Shown here: positions 1-5,902 of the stretch, one piece after another
How positions within the stretch are numbered: position 1 is the stretch's first letter
Layout: the number at the start of each line of letters is the position of its first letter
Assembly: GCA_045577675.1 (NCBI GenBank)
Contig: JAZNIV010000051.1
Location: 1-17,207 of the forward strand
Length of the DNA stretch: 17,207 nt
Source of the DNA: UBA1738 sp045577675
GTDB lineage: Bacteria > Bacillota > Clostridia > UBA1381
Direction: 5' to 3'
Position numbers and translations under genes: made by a program
Notes under the pieces: generated by a model
What the model was told of the DNA's origin: nothing
Databases searched by the model: none
What the model saw: the letters and a program-made list of their open reading frames with translations, nothing else

Positions 1-811
1 GTGGAGTATGGTAACAGGTTCTACAGATGCAGGCGGGCTTGGATTTAATTATAAGTGGAATATGGGCTGGATGAACGATACCCTTCGGTATATGTCTATG
101 GACCCGTATTTCAGAAAACCAAACCATGATCTTCTGACCTTTCTTATGTGCTATGCATATTCCGAGAACTTTATTCTGCCGCTTTCGCACGACGAGGTTG
201 TGCATGGCAAAAAGTCGCTTATTGACAAAATGTACGGCTCATATGAAGAGAAGTTTTCAAGCTATCGAACGCTTTTAGGATATTATCTGTCACTGCCCGG
301 CAAGAAAATGATGTTTATGGGCGGCGAAATTGCACAGTTTATTGAGTGGCGGTATGATGAAGGCTTAGAGTGGCAGCTTCTGGATATCGACCAGCACAAA
401 AAGCTTCACAGTTATGTTAAGGAAATCAATCATTTTTATCTTGACAATAAGCCTTTCTGGGAAATTGACCAAAGCTGGGACGGCTTCCGCTGGTTAAACG
501 CAGAGGACAGGGATAATTCGGTGCTTTCCTATATGCGTACGGCAAAGGACGGCGAGGGAGTTGTAGTTGTTGCAAACTTCACTCCGGTCGAGCGGAAAAG
601 GTATATGGTTAATGTGCCTGAGGCAGGAGAATATGAGGTAGTAATGTGTTCCGACTGGAAACGGTTCGGCGGAAAGTCGGCGGCACGCAAAAGAAAGTAT
701 AAGACTGTTAAAAACAAAAACTCACAGGAGCTTCCATACTCAATCAACGTTGACTTGGCAGGCTTGTCTGTTTTATATCTGAAAAAAATGCGAAAGGAAG
801 AGATTAAATGA
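1..811 (+). CDS. glgB: 1,4-alpha-glucan branching enzyme, C-terminal part (5' end outside window)
   Basis: This enzyme cuts alpha-1,4 glucan chains and rejoins them through alpha-1,6 bonds to branch glycogen in the cytoplasm. Only the C-terminal part is present; the reading frame is already open at nucleotide 2, so the methionine at position 8 is internal. The fragment carries the GH13_9 signature GWMNDTLRYM followed by LPLSHDEVVHGKKS; the His-Asp pair (codons starting at 188) is the conserved region IV of branching enzymes, where the Asp stabilises the transition state. The motif PGKKMMFMGGEIAQ and an all-beta C-terminal domain follow. The TGA stop overlaps the glgC start codon (ATGA), which suggests translational coupling. 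The match to known GlgB is strong over the whole fragment. Confidence 0.96.
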   Translation, partial: WSMVTGSTDAGGLGFNYKWNMGWMNDTLRYMSMDPYFRKPNHDLLTFLMCYAYSENFILPLSHDEVVHGKKSLIDKMYGSYEEKFSSYRTLLGYYLSLPGKKMMFMGGEIAQFIEWRYDEGLEWQLLDIDQHKKLHSYVKEINHFYLDNKPFWEIDQSWDGFRWLNAEDRDNSVLSYMRTAKDGEGVVVVANFTPVERKRYMVNVPEAGEYEVVMCSDWKRFGGKSAARKRKYKTVKNKNSQELPYSINVDLAGLSVLYLKKMRKEEIK

Positions 812-2016
812 ATGCAAAGGATTGTGTTGCAATGATTTTGGCAGGAGGACAGGGCAGCAGACTTGGAGCACTGACAAAAAATGTTGCAAAGCCGGCAGTA
901 CCTTTCGGCGGAAAGTACAGAATTATTGATTTTCCGCTGTCAAACTGTGTTCAATCGGGAATTGATACCGTCGGAGTGTTGACGCAGTATCAGCCGCTTG
1001 AGCTTAATACCTACATCGGAAACGGAGGACCGTGGGATTTGGACAGAAACCACGGCGGAGTATATGTGCTGCCTCCGTATCAGAGTGCAAAGGCTGGTGA
1101 ATGGTACAAGGGTACTGCAAATGCAATCTATCAAAATCTGAGCTTTTTAGATAGATTCACGCCAAAGAATGTGCTTATTCTTTCAGGTGACCACATCTAT
1201 AAAATGCATTACGGAAAAATGCTCAAAGCTCATAAAAAATCGGGTGCAGCGGTTACAATTGCCGTTATGCCTGTGCCGTGGGACGAGGCAAGCAGGTTCG
1301 GTATAATGAATGTTAATGAAGAAGGAATAATTACCGAGTTTGAAGAAAAGCCGGCAAATCCAAAGAGTAATCTTGCATCAATGGGTATTTATATATTCGA
1401 TTACAAGGTGCTTAAAAGGTATCTTGAGGATGACGAGAGAAATCCTGAATCTGCGAACGATTTCGGTAAAAATATAATTCCGGAAATGCTTAAGAACAAC
1501 GAAAAAATGATGAGCTACCGTTTTGAGGGCTATTGGAAAGACGTTGGAACGGTGCAGAGCCTGTGGGAAGCAAATATGGATTTAATAGACACACCGCCGA
1601 AGTTTGAGATTAACGATAAGGAATGGAGTATCTATTCAAGAAATACCGCATTGGCACCGCAGTATGTAGGCAAAAATGCAAAAATCAAAAACAGTACCGT
1701 TACTCAGGGCTGTGTTGTTTATGGTGAGCTTGACCATTCGGTAATTTTCTCCAATGTTCAGATTGGCGAGGGGACAAAGGTTACAGATTCGGTTGTAATG
1801 CCGGACGTTAAGATAGGTAATAATGTAAAGATAAACAAAGCGGTTATCGGTTCGGGTGCAGTTATAGAAGACGGTGCCGTTATCGGTCTTAACGAGGACG
1901 ATGCGAGCAAGTATATTTCGGGTATGTGCACAGGCGGTCTTGTGCTGATTGAAGGCGGCGTTACAATTCCTGCCGCACAGGATATTCCGAAGGGCTCAAT
2001 GGTTGAGGCTGAATAA
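808..2016 (+). CDS. glgC: glucose-1-phosphate adenylyltransferase, catalytic subunit
   Basis: GlgC makes ADP-glucose from glucose-1-phosphate and ATP, the committed step of bacterial glycogen synthesis. The 402-residue protein has the usual family length. Visible motifs are the nucleotide-binding loop LAGGQGSRLGALT (residues 11-23), KPAVPFGG (28-35), GTANAIYQN (102-110), the metal-site region SGDHIY (126-131), FEEKP (178-182) whose Lys contacts the sugar phosphate, and YWKDVGT (242-248). A left-handed beta-helix region follows at about 290-370. The start codon overlaps the glgB stop, and AAAGGAAG just upstream can serve as the ribosome binding site. In Bacillota GlgC usually pairs with GlgD, which lies 15 nt downstream here, so a mixed GlgC/GlgD enzyme is likely. 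Confidence 0.97.
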   Translation: MNAKDCVAMILAGGQGSRLGALTKNVAKPAVPFGGKYRIIDFPLSNCVQSGIDTVGVLTQYQPLELNTYIGNGGPWDLDRNHGGVYVLPPYQSAKAGEWYKGTANAIYQNLSFLDRFTPKNVLILSGDHIYKMHYGKMLKAHKKSGAAVTIAVMPVPWDEASRFGIMNVNEEGIITEFEEKPANPKSNLASMGIYIFDYKVLKRYLEDDERNPESANDFGKNIIPEMLKNNEKMMSYRFEGYWKDVGTVQSLWEANMDLIDTPPKFEINDKEWSIYSRNTALAPQYVGKNAKIKNSTVTQGCVVYGELDHSVIFSNVQIGEGTKVTDSVVMPDVKIGNNVKINKAVIGSGAVIEDGAVIGLNEDDASKYISGMCTGGLVLIEGGVTIPAAQDIPKGSMVEAE

Positions 2017-2031
2017 GAAGGGGGCATAAAA

Positions 2032-3150
2032 ATGATAGATACAATGGGCATTATTATTGCCAGTAACATAAATATACCGCCGCTGACAGACGTAAGAAGT
2101 GCTACAGCACTGCCGATTGCAGGCGGCTACAGAATTATTGACTTTGTGCTTTCAAATATGGCAAGTGCAGGTCTTGAGAATATCGGTGTGGCAACAGAGG
2201 CAAATTATTCTTCGCTTATGGACCACATAAAGTCGGGTGCTCCGTGGGATTTGGACAGAAAAAACAGAGGTCTTAACATTCTTCCTCCTAATATCGGAAA
2301 CAAGAACTCCTTTGAAATAATAAGAGGCGACCTTGATATTTTAAATGGCATAAGAGAATTTATCCACAGAAGTCGTGAAACATATGTAATTTTGTCGTTG
2401 GGTAACAGCATTTATAACATAGATTTTAATGCCGTGATTGAAAGTCATATTGAACGTCAGGCAGATATTACGATTATCTATAAGGATATGAAGGATGTTG
2501 ACCAGAAGGAGCTTTCACGTTATACACTCCTTGAGGTAGACAGCGAGCAGAATATTACAGATATTGAGGTATGCCCGTACTATCCTAAAACCACCTTTGC
2601 CAGCACAGATGTGTTTGTAATGGAAAGAGTGCTTTTAGAAAGTATAGTAGATGAGTGCTCGGCACGCGGAAGCCACGATTTCATCAAGGACGCCATTGCT
2701 AAAAAGATGTCGGGACTCAGAATGTACGGCTATGAGCATGAAGGCTATACCGATAAGATTGACAGTATGAAGGCATACTATAATAACAATATGCGATTCC
2801 TTGAAAAGGAAACACAGGAGGAGCTGCTGCACTCAGGTCAACCGATTTACACTAAAAACCGTGACCTGCAGCCGACAAAATATGGTGATGAGGCAGAGGT
2901 TGTAAATTCCTATATCGCAGACGGCTGTGTGATTGAAGGAACTGTTATAAACAGTGTGCTTTCGGGAAACGTAGTGGTTAAAAAGGGTGCAGTTGTTAAG
3001 AACTCGGTTCTTATGCAGAGCGATGTTATAAATGAGGATGCACTACTTGAATACGTGGTTCTTGATAAAGAGGTTGAGATAACCGCAGGCAGAAAGCTGA
3101 TAGGTCAGGAAAGCTATCCACTGCCTGTTGCAAAAGGAACAATAATTTAA
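2032..3150 (+). CDS. glgD: glucose-1-phosphate adenylyltransferase subunit GlgD (regulatory, catalytic motifs degenerate)
   Basis: GlgD is the non-catalytic partner of GlgC in many Bacillota and modulates ADP-glucose pyrophosphorylase activity. The 372-residue protein is clearly homologous to GlgC (GGYRIIDFVLSNM at 31-43, PWDLDRKNRG at 71-80, beta-helix near 285-350). The GGxGxRLxxLT loop is replaced by SNINIPPLTD (11-20), and the SGDH metal motif reads SLGNS (122-126). These losses fit the known loss of catalysis in GlgD. A strong ribosome binding site (GAAGGGGG, about 2017-2024) precedes the ATG. It is the last gene of the operon, followed by an intrinsic terminator. A downstream glgA is absent, so glycogen synthase must lie elsewhere or upstream. 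Confidence 0.95.
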   Translation: MIDTMGIIIASNINIPPLTDVRSATALPIAGGYRIIDFVLSNMASAGLENIGVATEANYSSLMDHIKSGAPWDLDRKNRGLNILPPNIGNKNSFEIIRGDLDILNGIREFIHRSRETYVILSLGNSIYNIDFNAVIESHIERQADITIIYKDMKDVDQKELSRYTLLEVDSEQNITDIEVCPYYPKTTFASTDVFVMERVLLESIVDECSARGSHDFIKDAIAKKMSGLRMYGYEHEGYTDKIDSMKAYYNNNMRFLEKETQEELLHSGQPIYTKNRDLQPTKYGDEAEVVNSYIADGCVIEGTVINSVLSGNVVVKKGAVVKNSVLMQSDVINEDALLEYVVLDKEVEITAGRKLIGQESYPLPVAKGTII

Positions 3151-3157
3151 AGTTATG

Positions 3158-3187
3158 CAGAGGTCTTATACGGGCCTCTGTATTTTT
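3158..3187 (+). terminator. intrinsic terminator of the glgBCD operon
   Basis: The 8-bp stem CAGAGGTC (3158-3165) / GGCCTCTG (3173-3180) with one G-U pair has a 7-nt loop and is followed by TATTTTT. It begins 8 nt after the glgD stop. Confidence 0.88.
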
Positions 3188-3268
3188 GTTTAAAAAATCT
3201 TTAATCAGGGAATAATTAATACACAAAGATAATGTCCTTTATGTAATAAGGGAAAGGAGCGAAAAGAT

Positions 3269-3604
3269 ATGTCAGAAGAAAGAACGATGGGAACGGCGGC
3301 AAAGATAACGGTAGTAGCGGCACTTGCACTTGTAGTATTGCTGTTTGGAGGAATTGGACTTCGTGCCTATAACAATTCCTTTGAGGCAAGGGATTTGATA
3401 GGAGAGGAAAGGGCAAAGGAGATAGCTGTTTCCCATGCCGGTGTTATGGCAGAGGGTATAACGAGATACACAGCGGCAAGGGACAGGGAAAATGGTGTGG
3501 AGGTTTATGAGATTGACTTTAAATCGGGAGGATATGAATTTGAGTATGAAATAAATGCTGAAACGGGAGATATAATGAAAGCGAACAAGGATATTGATGA
3601 TTAA
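3269..3604 (+). CDS. small membrane-anchored PepSY-domain protein
   Basis: A 111-residue protein of unknown precise role. A short polar N-terminus is followed by one hydrophobic segment (about residues 11-33), so it is probably a single-pass membrane protein with its C-terminus outside the cell. Residues about 42-111 form one PepSY-type domain: an amphipathic helix (LIGEERAKEIAVSHAG) followed by strands with YEFEYEINAETGDIM. PepSY domains are known as extracytoplasmic modules, thought in some cases to inhibit proteases, and they often sit beside sensor kinases, which are absent here. AAAGGAG at 3253-3259 lies 9 nt before the ATG. I found no convincing sigma-A promoter in 3188-3250. It is a single-gene unit with its own terminator. 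The domain call is firm; the function is not known. Confidence 0.85.
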   Translation: MSEERTMGTAAKITVVAALALVVLLFGGIGLRAYNNSFEARDLIGEERAKEIAVSHAGVMAEGITRYTAARDRENGVEVYEIDFKSGGYEFEYEINAETGDIMKANKDIDD

Positions 3605-3609
3605 GATGG

Positions 3610-3645
3610 GCAGTGACAAAATGATTAATTTTGCCACTGCTTTTT
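3610..3645 (+). terminator. intrinsic terminator after the PepSY gene, overlapping the 3' end of the YHYH gene
   Basis: The stem GCAGTG (3610-3615) / CACTGC (3635-3640) continues, after one A/C mismatch, into CAAAA / TTTTG, and TTTTT follows. The hairpin begins 6 nt after the PepSY gene. Its right half also encodes the last codons of the convergent YHYH gene. Read on the minus strand it lacks a U-tract. Confidence 0.88.
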
Positions 3646-4041
3646 CGGTATGAGACAAAAATTTCTAAAAAAGAAATTTATTTCAGGACCCATATTAAAG
3701 AGGCTTGGAAGCTTGTTTATGTTGTGCTTTGTTTCAATTACAGGAGTGGGAGTAGGTGTGGGAGCAAGAGTGGGAGTGGGTGTAGGTGTCGGCGTTGGCG
3801 TCGGCATTGGTGCCTGAGTGGATTTAATGGTGCGGTAAGGACACCTGCCGTTTTCATGCAGATGTGCAGGATAGCCACCGCAATGAAAGTGGTAATAGCC
3901 TAATCCGCTTTTGTTTTTATTATCTCTGTGACCGCCCTTTGAGTCGGTTCTTCCGCTGTGTGCAAGCGGTGCAGAAGCCATTGTCAGCATTAAGATAAAG
4001 GCTATGATGGCTGTAAAGGTTGTTTTGTTTTGCTTTTTCAT
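3625..4041 (-). CDS. secreted YHYH-domain protein with Pro-Thr repeat
   Basis: A 138-residue exported protein. Residues 1-27 form a signal peptide (lysine-rich start, hydrophobic core, likely cleavage after SAPLA). Residues about 28-70 match the YHYH domain found in many Gram-positive secreted proteins: HSGRTDSKGGHRD, then GLGYYHFHCGG, then PAHLHENGRCPY. Six histidines (28, 38, 51, 53, 60, 62) and two cysteines (54, 67) suggest metal binding; that is inference, as the domain has no firmly known function. Residues 78-100 are a Pro-Thr linker. The last 38 residues resemble no domain I know. The ribosome binding site GGAGG (4051-4055) lies 9 nt before the ATG. Transcription most likely enters from the promoter at 4287-4315 through the folded leader and its terminator. 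Loss of a C-terminal domain is possible because linkers of this kind usually lead to one. Confidence 0.85.
   Translation of the reverse strand: MKKQNKTTFTAIIAFILMLTMASAPLAHSGRTDSKGGHRDNKNKSGLGYYHFHCGGYPAHLHENGRCPYRTIKSTQAPMPTPTPTPTPTPTLAPTPTPTPVIETKHNINKLPSLFNMGPEINFFFRNFCLIPKKQWQN
3742..3810 (-). repeat. Pro-Thr coding repeat in the YHYH protein
   Basis: Twenty-three codons (residues 78-100) alternate proline and threonine, interrupted by Met and by Leu-Ala. Codons are mixed (ccg/cct/ccc/cca and acg/aca/act), so this is a selected protein linker rather than a fresh DNA slippage tract. A flexible extracellular linker of this type normally joins two domains or a domain to the cell wall. Confidence 0.85.
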
Positions 4042-4059
4042 TAGTACATACCTCCAAAA

Positions 4060-4098
4060 AATAAAAAAAGTGCGTAGTCCTTTTCAGAGCCACGCACT
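4060..4098 (-). terminator. intrinsic terminator in the YHYH leader, with a competing hairpin
   Basis: On the minus strand AGTGCGTGG (4098-4090) pairs with CTACGCACT (4077-4069), 9 bp with one G-U, followed by seven U, an A and six more U. Only about 5 nt separate the U-tract from the YHYH ribosome binding site, so there is no room for another promoter. A smaller hairpin CACTG (4111-4107) / CAGTG (4099-4095) uses part of the 5' terminator strand and could act as an antiterminator. Confidence 0.85.
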
Positions 4099-4280
4099 GA
4101 AAAACGCAGTGACTCCGATTGAATAAAGGTTGCTAGACACTTATAATTATCATAAAACTCAAAACAGAGGTATGACCAATCGAAGTGTACGCCTTTCACA
4201 AAATAGCGTACCCTCTGTTATAAGTTTTAATGAGTTATTATTCAATAAAAAAATCCAATTTATAATTAAAAGTATCTAGC
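4060..4280 (-). ncRNA. candidate structured RNA / cis-regulatory leader upstream of the YHYH gene
   Basis: This is the main content of the 328-nt gap 4042-4369. Read on the minus strand: (a) a closing stem joins 4262-4280 with 4132-4150 in 19-nt arms, with one U-U mismatch and one G-U pair; (b) inside it are a 29-nt 5' bulge (about 4233-4261) and a rod of 4224-4232 with 4151-4159 (one bulge), 4212-4219 with 4163-4170 (8 bp), and a hairpin 4206-4211 with 4187-4192 (6 bp); (c) 4176-4186 can pair with 4112-4122 (11 bp, two G-U); (d) bulge strand 4238-4246 can pair with 4118-4126 (9 bp), which excludes pairing (c); (e) the terminator and a competing hairpin follow. A promoter lies just upstream. 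I see no T-box, SAM, cobalamin, c-di-GMP or lysine signature and cannot name the family. It could be a riboswitch-like attenuator or an independent small RNA. Confidence 0.75.
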
Positions 4281-4286
4281 TTCTTT

Positions 4287-4315
4287 ATTATACCATGTTT
4301 TGATTAAAATTACAA
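4287..4315 (-). promoter_or_regulatory. sigma-A promoter for the structured RNA / YHYH transcript
   Basis: On the minus strand the -35 is TTGTAA (4315-4310), the spacer is 17 nt and the -10 is TATAAT (4292-4287). The -10 is preceded by TGG, which makes an extended -10. The predicted start near 4280 coincides with the first base of the 19-nt closing stem. Confidence 0.8.
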
Positions 4316-4344
4316 CAAAAAACAGAAAATAATATCTGCATTTG

Positions 4345-4372
4345 AACAAAACAGGTAAAAAATCATATTATG
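4345..4372 (+). promoter_or_regulatory. possible sporulation (sigma-K-like) promoter of dpaAB
   Basis: AAC (4345-4347), 16 nt, then CATATTATG (4364-4372) resembles the sigma-K pattern AC-N16-CATAnnnTA with one mismatch at the end. The spoVF (dpaAB) operon of Bacillus subtilis is transcribed by sigma-K. The implied start falls close to the ribosome binding site, leaving a very short leader, so this is tentative. Confidence 0.35.
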
Positions 4373-4393
4373 GTAGAAAGGAGGTATAGAGCG

Positions 4394-5239
4394 ATGAGAA
4401 GTACAATTTATGTTGTTGGCGGCGATTTAAGGCAGCTTACGGTTGCTGACTCACTTCGCAAGGAGGGGTTTAATGTCAGCACTGTCGGACTTTCGGAAAA
4501 AAATGATTGCAATATTAATGAGCTAAAAAATGCGGAGGTTATTGTGCTGCCTATTCCGGTCAGCTATGATAATGTTTATATAAATACACCGCTGTCAAAG
4601 GAGCGGCTTGTGATTTCCGAAGTGCTGGATAATTTGCAGGCTGATTGCTTTGTTCTGGGTGCATGCATTTCGGGTGAGCTTGAAAAAATGCTGACCGACA
4701 GGCGACTTGAATATTGCGACTATTTCAAACGCGAGGAATTGATTATCAAAAACGCAATCCCGACGGCAGAGGGAGCTATTGAAATAGCCCTGTCTGAAAT
4801 GCCGGTTACTCTTTTCAAAAGCCGGGCATTGGTGCTTGGCTACGGAAGAGTGGGAAAGGTTATGGCAGACCGGCTTTTGGGAATGGGTGCCGATGTTACT
4901 GTTTCTGCACGTAAATGTGCGGATTTTGCATGGATTGAGGAAAACCGTATGAAAGCAATACATACCGGTGACCTGATTTTTAAAGTCGATAAGTTTGACC
5001 TGATTATAAACACAATTCCGGCGGTAGTCTTGACCGAGGACGTCCTTGAAAGAGTACGCACCGACGCACTTATTATCGACCTTGCATCAAAGCCGGGCGG
5101 AGTGGACTTTAATATGGCAAAAAAGCTGGGTAAAAATGTTATATGGGCATTGTCGCTTCCGGGGAAGTCTGCGCCTATAACCTCCGGTGAAATTATAAAG
5201 GAAACCATTATGAACATTCTTGCAGAAACGGGGGTGTAG
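4394..5239 (+). CDS. dpaA: dipicolinate synthase subunit A
   Basis: With DpaB, this enzyme makes dipicolinic acid from the lysine-pathway intermediate dihydroxy-tetrahydrodipicolinate in the mother cell; the spore core takes it up as the calcium chelate. The 281-residue protein has the DpaA N-terminal domain (IYVVGGDLRQL at 5-15), the conserved IPTAEGAIE (122-130), a Rossmann NAD(P) site GYGRVG (149-154) and the late motif SLPGKSAP. I chose the ATG at 4394 because AAAGGAGG (4377-4384) lies 9 nt upstream; the in-frame ATG at 4370 would place this ribosome binding site inside the gene. dpaB follows after 3 nt. Unlike the Bacillus spoVF operon, no asd or dapG follows. Confidence 0.94.
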   Translation: MRSTIYVVGGDLRQLTVADSLRKEGFNVSTVGLSEKNDCNINELKNAEVIVLPIPVSYDNVYINTPLSKERLVISEVLDNLQADCFVLGACISGELEKMLTDRRLEYCDYFKREELIIKNAIPTAEGAIEIALSEMPVTLFKSRALVLGYGRVGKVMADRLLGMGADVTVSARKCADFAWIEENRMKAIHTGDLIFKVDKFDLIINTIPAVVLTEDVLERVRTDALIIDLASKPGGVDFNMAKKLGKNVIWALSLPGKSAPITSGEIIKETIMNILAETGV

Positions 5240-5242
5240 AAT

Positions 5243-5821
5243 GTGGATTTGAAAGGAAAAACCGTAGGCTTTGCCATGACCGGTTCATTTTGTACCTTTT
5301 CAAGAGTTTTAAAGGAGCTTGAAGGGCTTGCATCAAAGGACGCAAATATTATCCCGATTATGAGCGAAATGGCATATAGTACGGATACAAGGTTCGGCTC
5401 GTGTGAGGATTTTCGTAACCGAATGGAAATGATTTGCGGAAACCCGATTATTAAGTCGGTTAAAGAGGCGGAGCCTATCGGCCCGAAAAGCTATCTTGAT
5501 TTATTAATAATTGCACCATGTACCGGCAATACCCTTGCAAAGCTTGCAAATGGTATCGCAGATTCGAGTGTTACCATGGCTGCAAAGGCACATCTTAGAA
5601 ATCAAAAGCCTGTACTTATTGCAGTTTCCACCAATGACGGTCTTGGAAATGCCGCAAAAAATGTCGGAGTTCTCTTGAATAACAAGAGTATCTTCCTTGT
5701 ACCGTTCGGTCAGGACGACTGTATAAAAAAACCAAACTCGTTGGTTGCGGATATGTCAAAAATAACCGCTGCCGCCGAGGCTGCACTTGAGTTTAAACAA
5801 CTCCAGCCAATATTGTGCTGA
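5243..5821 (+). CDS. dpaB: dipicolinate synthase subunit B (flavoprotein family)
   Basis: This is the second subunit of dipicolinate synthase. The 192-residue protein is close to the usual length of about 200. It has the flavoprotein-family start GFAMTGSFCTF (9-19) and the central motif LLIIAPCTGNTLAKLANGIAD, as expected for DpaB/SpoVFB. The start is GTG at 5243, 3 nt after the dpaA stop, with GGGGG (5230-5234) as a plausible ribosome binding site inside the dpaA end; an ATG two bases earlier is out of frame and closes at once. Coupled translation with dpaA is likely. A strong two-way terminator follows. Confidence 0.94.
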   Translation: MDLKGKTVGFAMTGSFCTFSRVLKELEGLASKDANIIPIMSEMAYSTDTRFGSCEDFRNRMEMICGNPIIKSVKEAEPIGPKSYLDLLIIAPCTGNTLAKLANGIADSSVTMAAKAHLRNQKPVLIAVSTNDGLGNAAKNVGVLLNNKSIFLVPFGQDDCIKKPNSLVADMSKITAAAEAALEFKQLQPILC

Positions 5822-5843
5822 TTATATATATCTGCCAAAGAGG

Positions 5844-5878
5844 AAAAAGAGAACTGCTTTTTCGGCAGTTCTCTTTTT
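5844..5878. terminator. bidirectional intrinsic terminator between dpaB and the convergent SLH gene
   Basis: The stem GAGAACTGC (5849-5857) / GCAGTTCTC (5865-5873) is flanked by AAAAA and TTTTT, so both strands have a GC-rich stem followed by five U. It serves dpaAB on plus and the 686-residue gene on minus. Confidence 0.92.
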
Positions 5879-5881
5879 AAT

Positions 5882-5902
5882 GCGGCAGCTGCCGCTGTTT
5901 TT
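5882..5902 (+). terminator. second, palindromic terminator-like hairpin
   Basis: The perfect 14-nt palindrome GCGGCAGCTGCCGC (5882-5895) is followed by TGTTTTT, in tandem with the terminator just before it. It probably backs up termination of dpaAB and ends at the stop codon of the convergent gene. Confidence 0.55.

Noticed and set aside
3742..3810. Short-period repeat as a CRISPR array or simple DNA satellite
   Set aside because: The repeat is a Pro-Thr codon alternation with varied third bases inside an open frame; there are no spacers and no cas genes.
3631..3903. Plus-strand 90-codon frame with Arg/Gly/Ser-rich repeats
   Set aside because: It is the antisense reading of the Pro-Thr repeat and YHYH domain; it has no ribosome binding site and starts inside a terminator hairpin.
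4370..4393. Longer dpaA start at ATG 4370
   Set aside because: It would put the strong ribosome binding site AAAGGAGG inside the gene, and no such site precedes 4370; the family N-terminus fits the ATG at 4394.
4840..5277. Minus-strand 145-codon frame opposite dpaA
   Set aside because: It is a shadow of dpaA with no ribosome binding site and the serine/isoleucine-rich composition typical of antisense frames.
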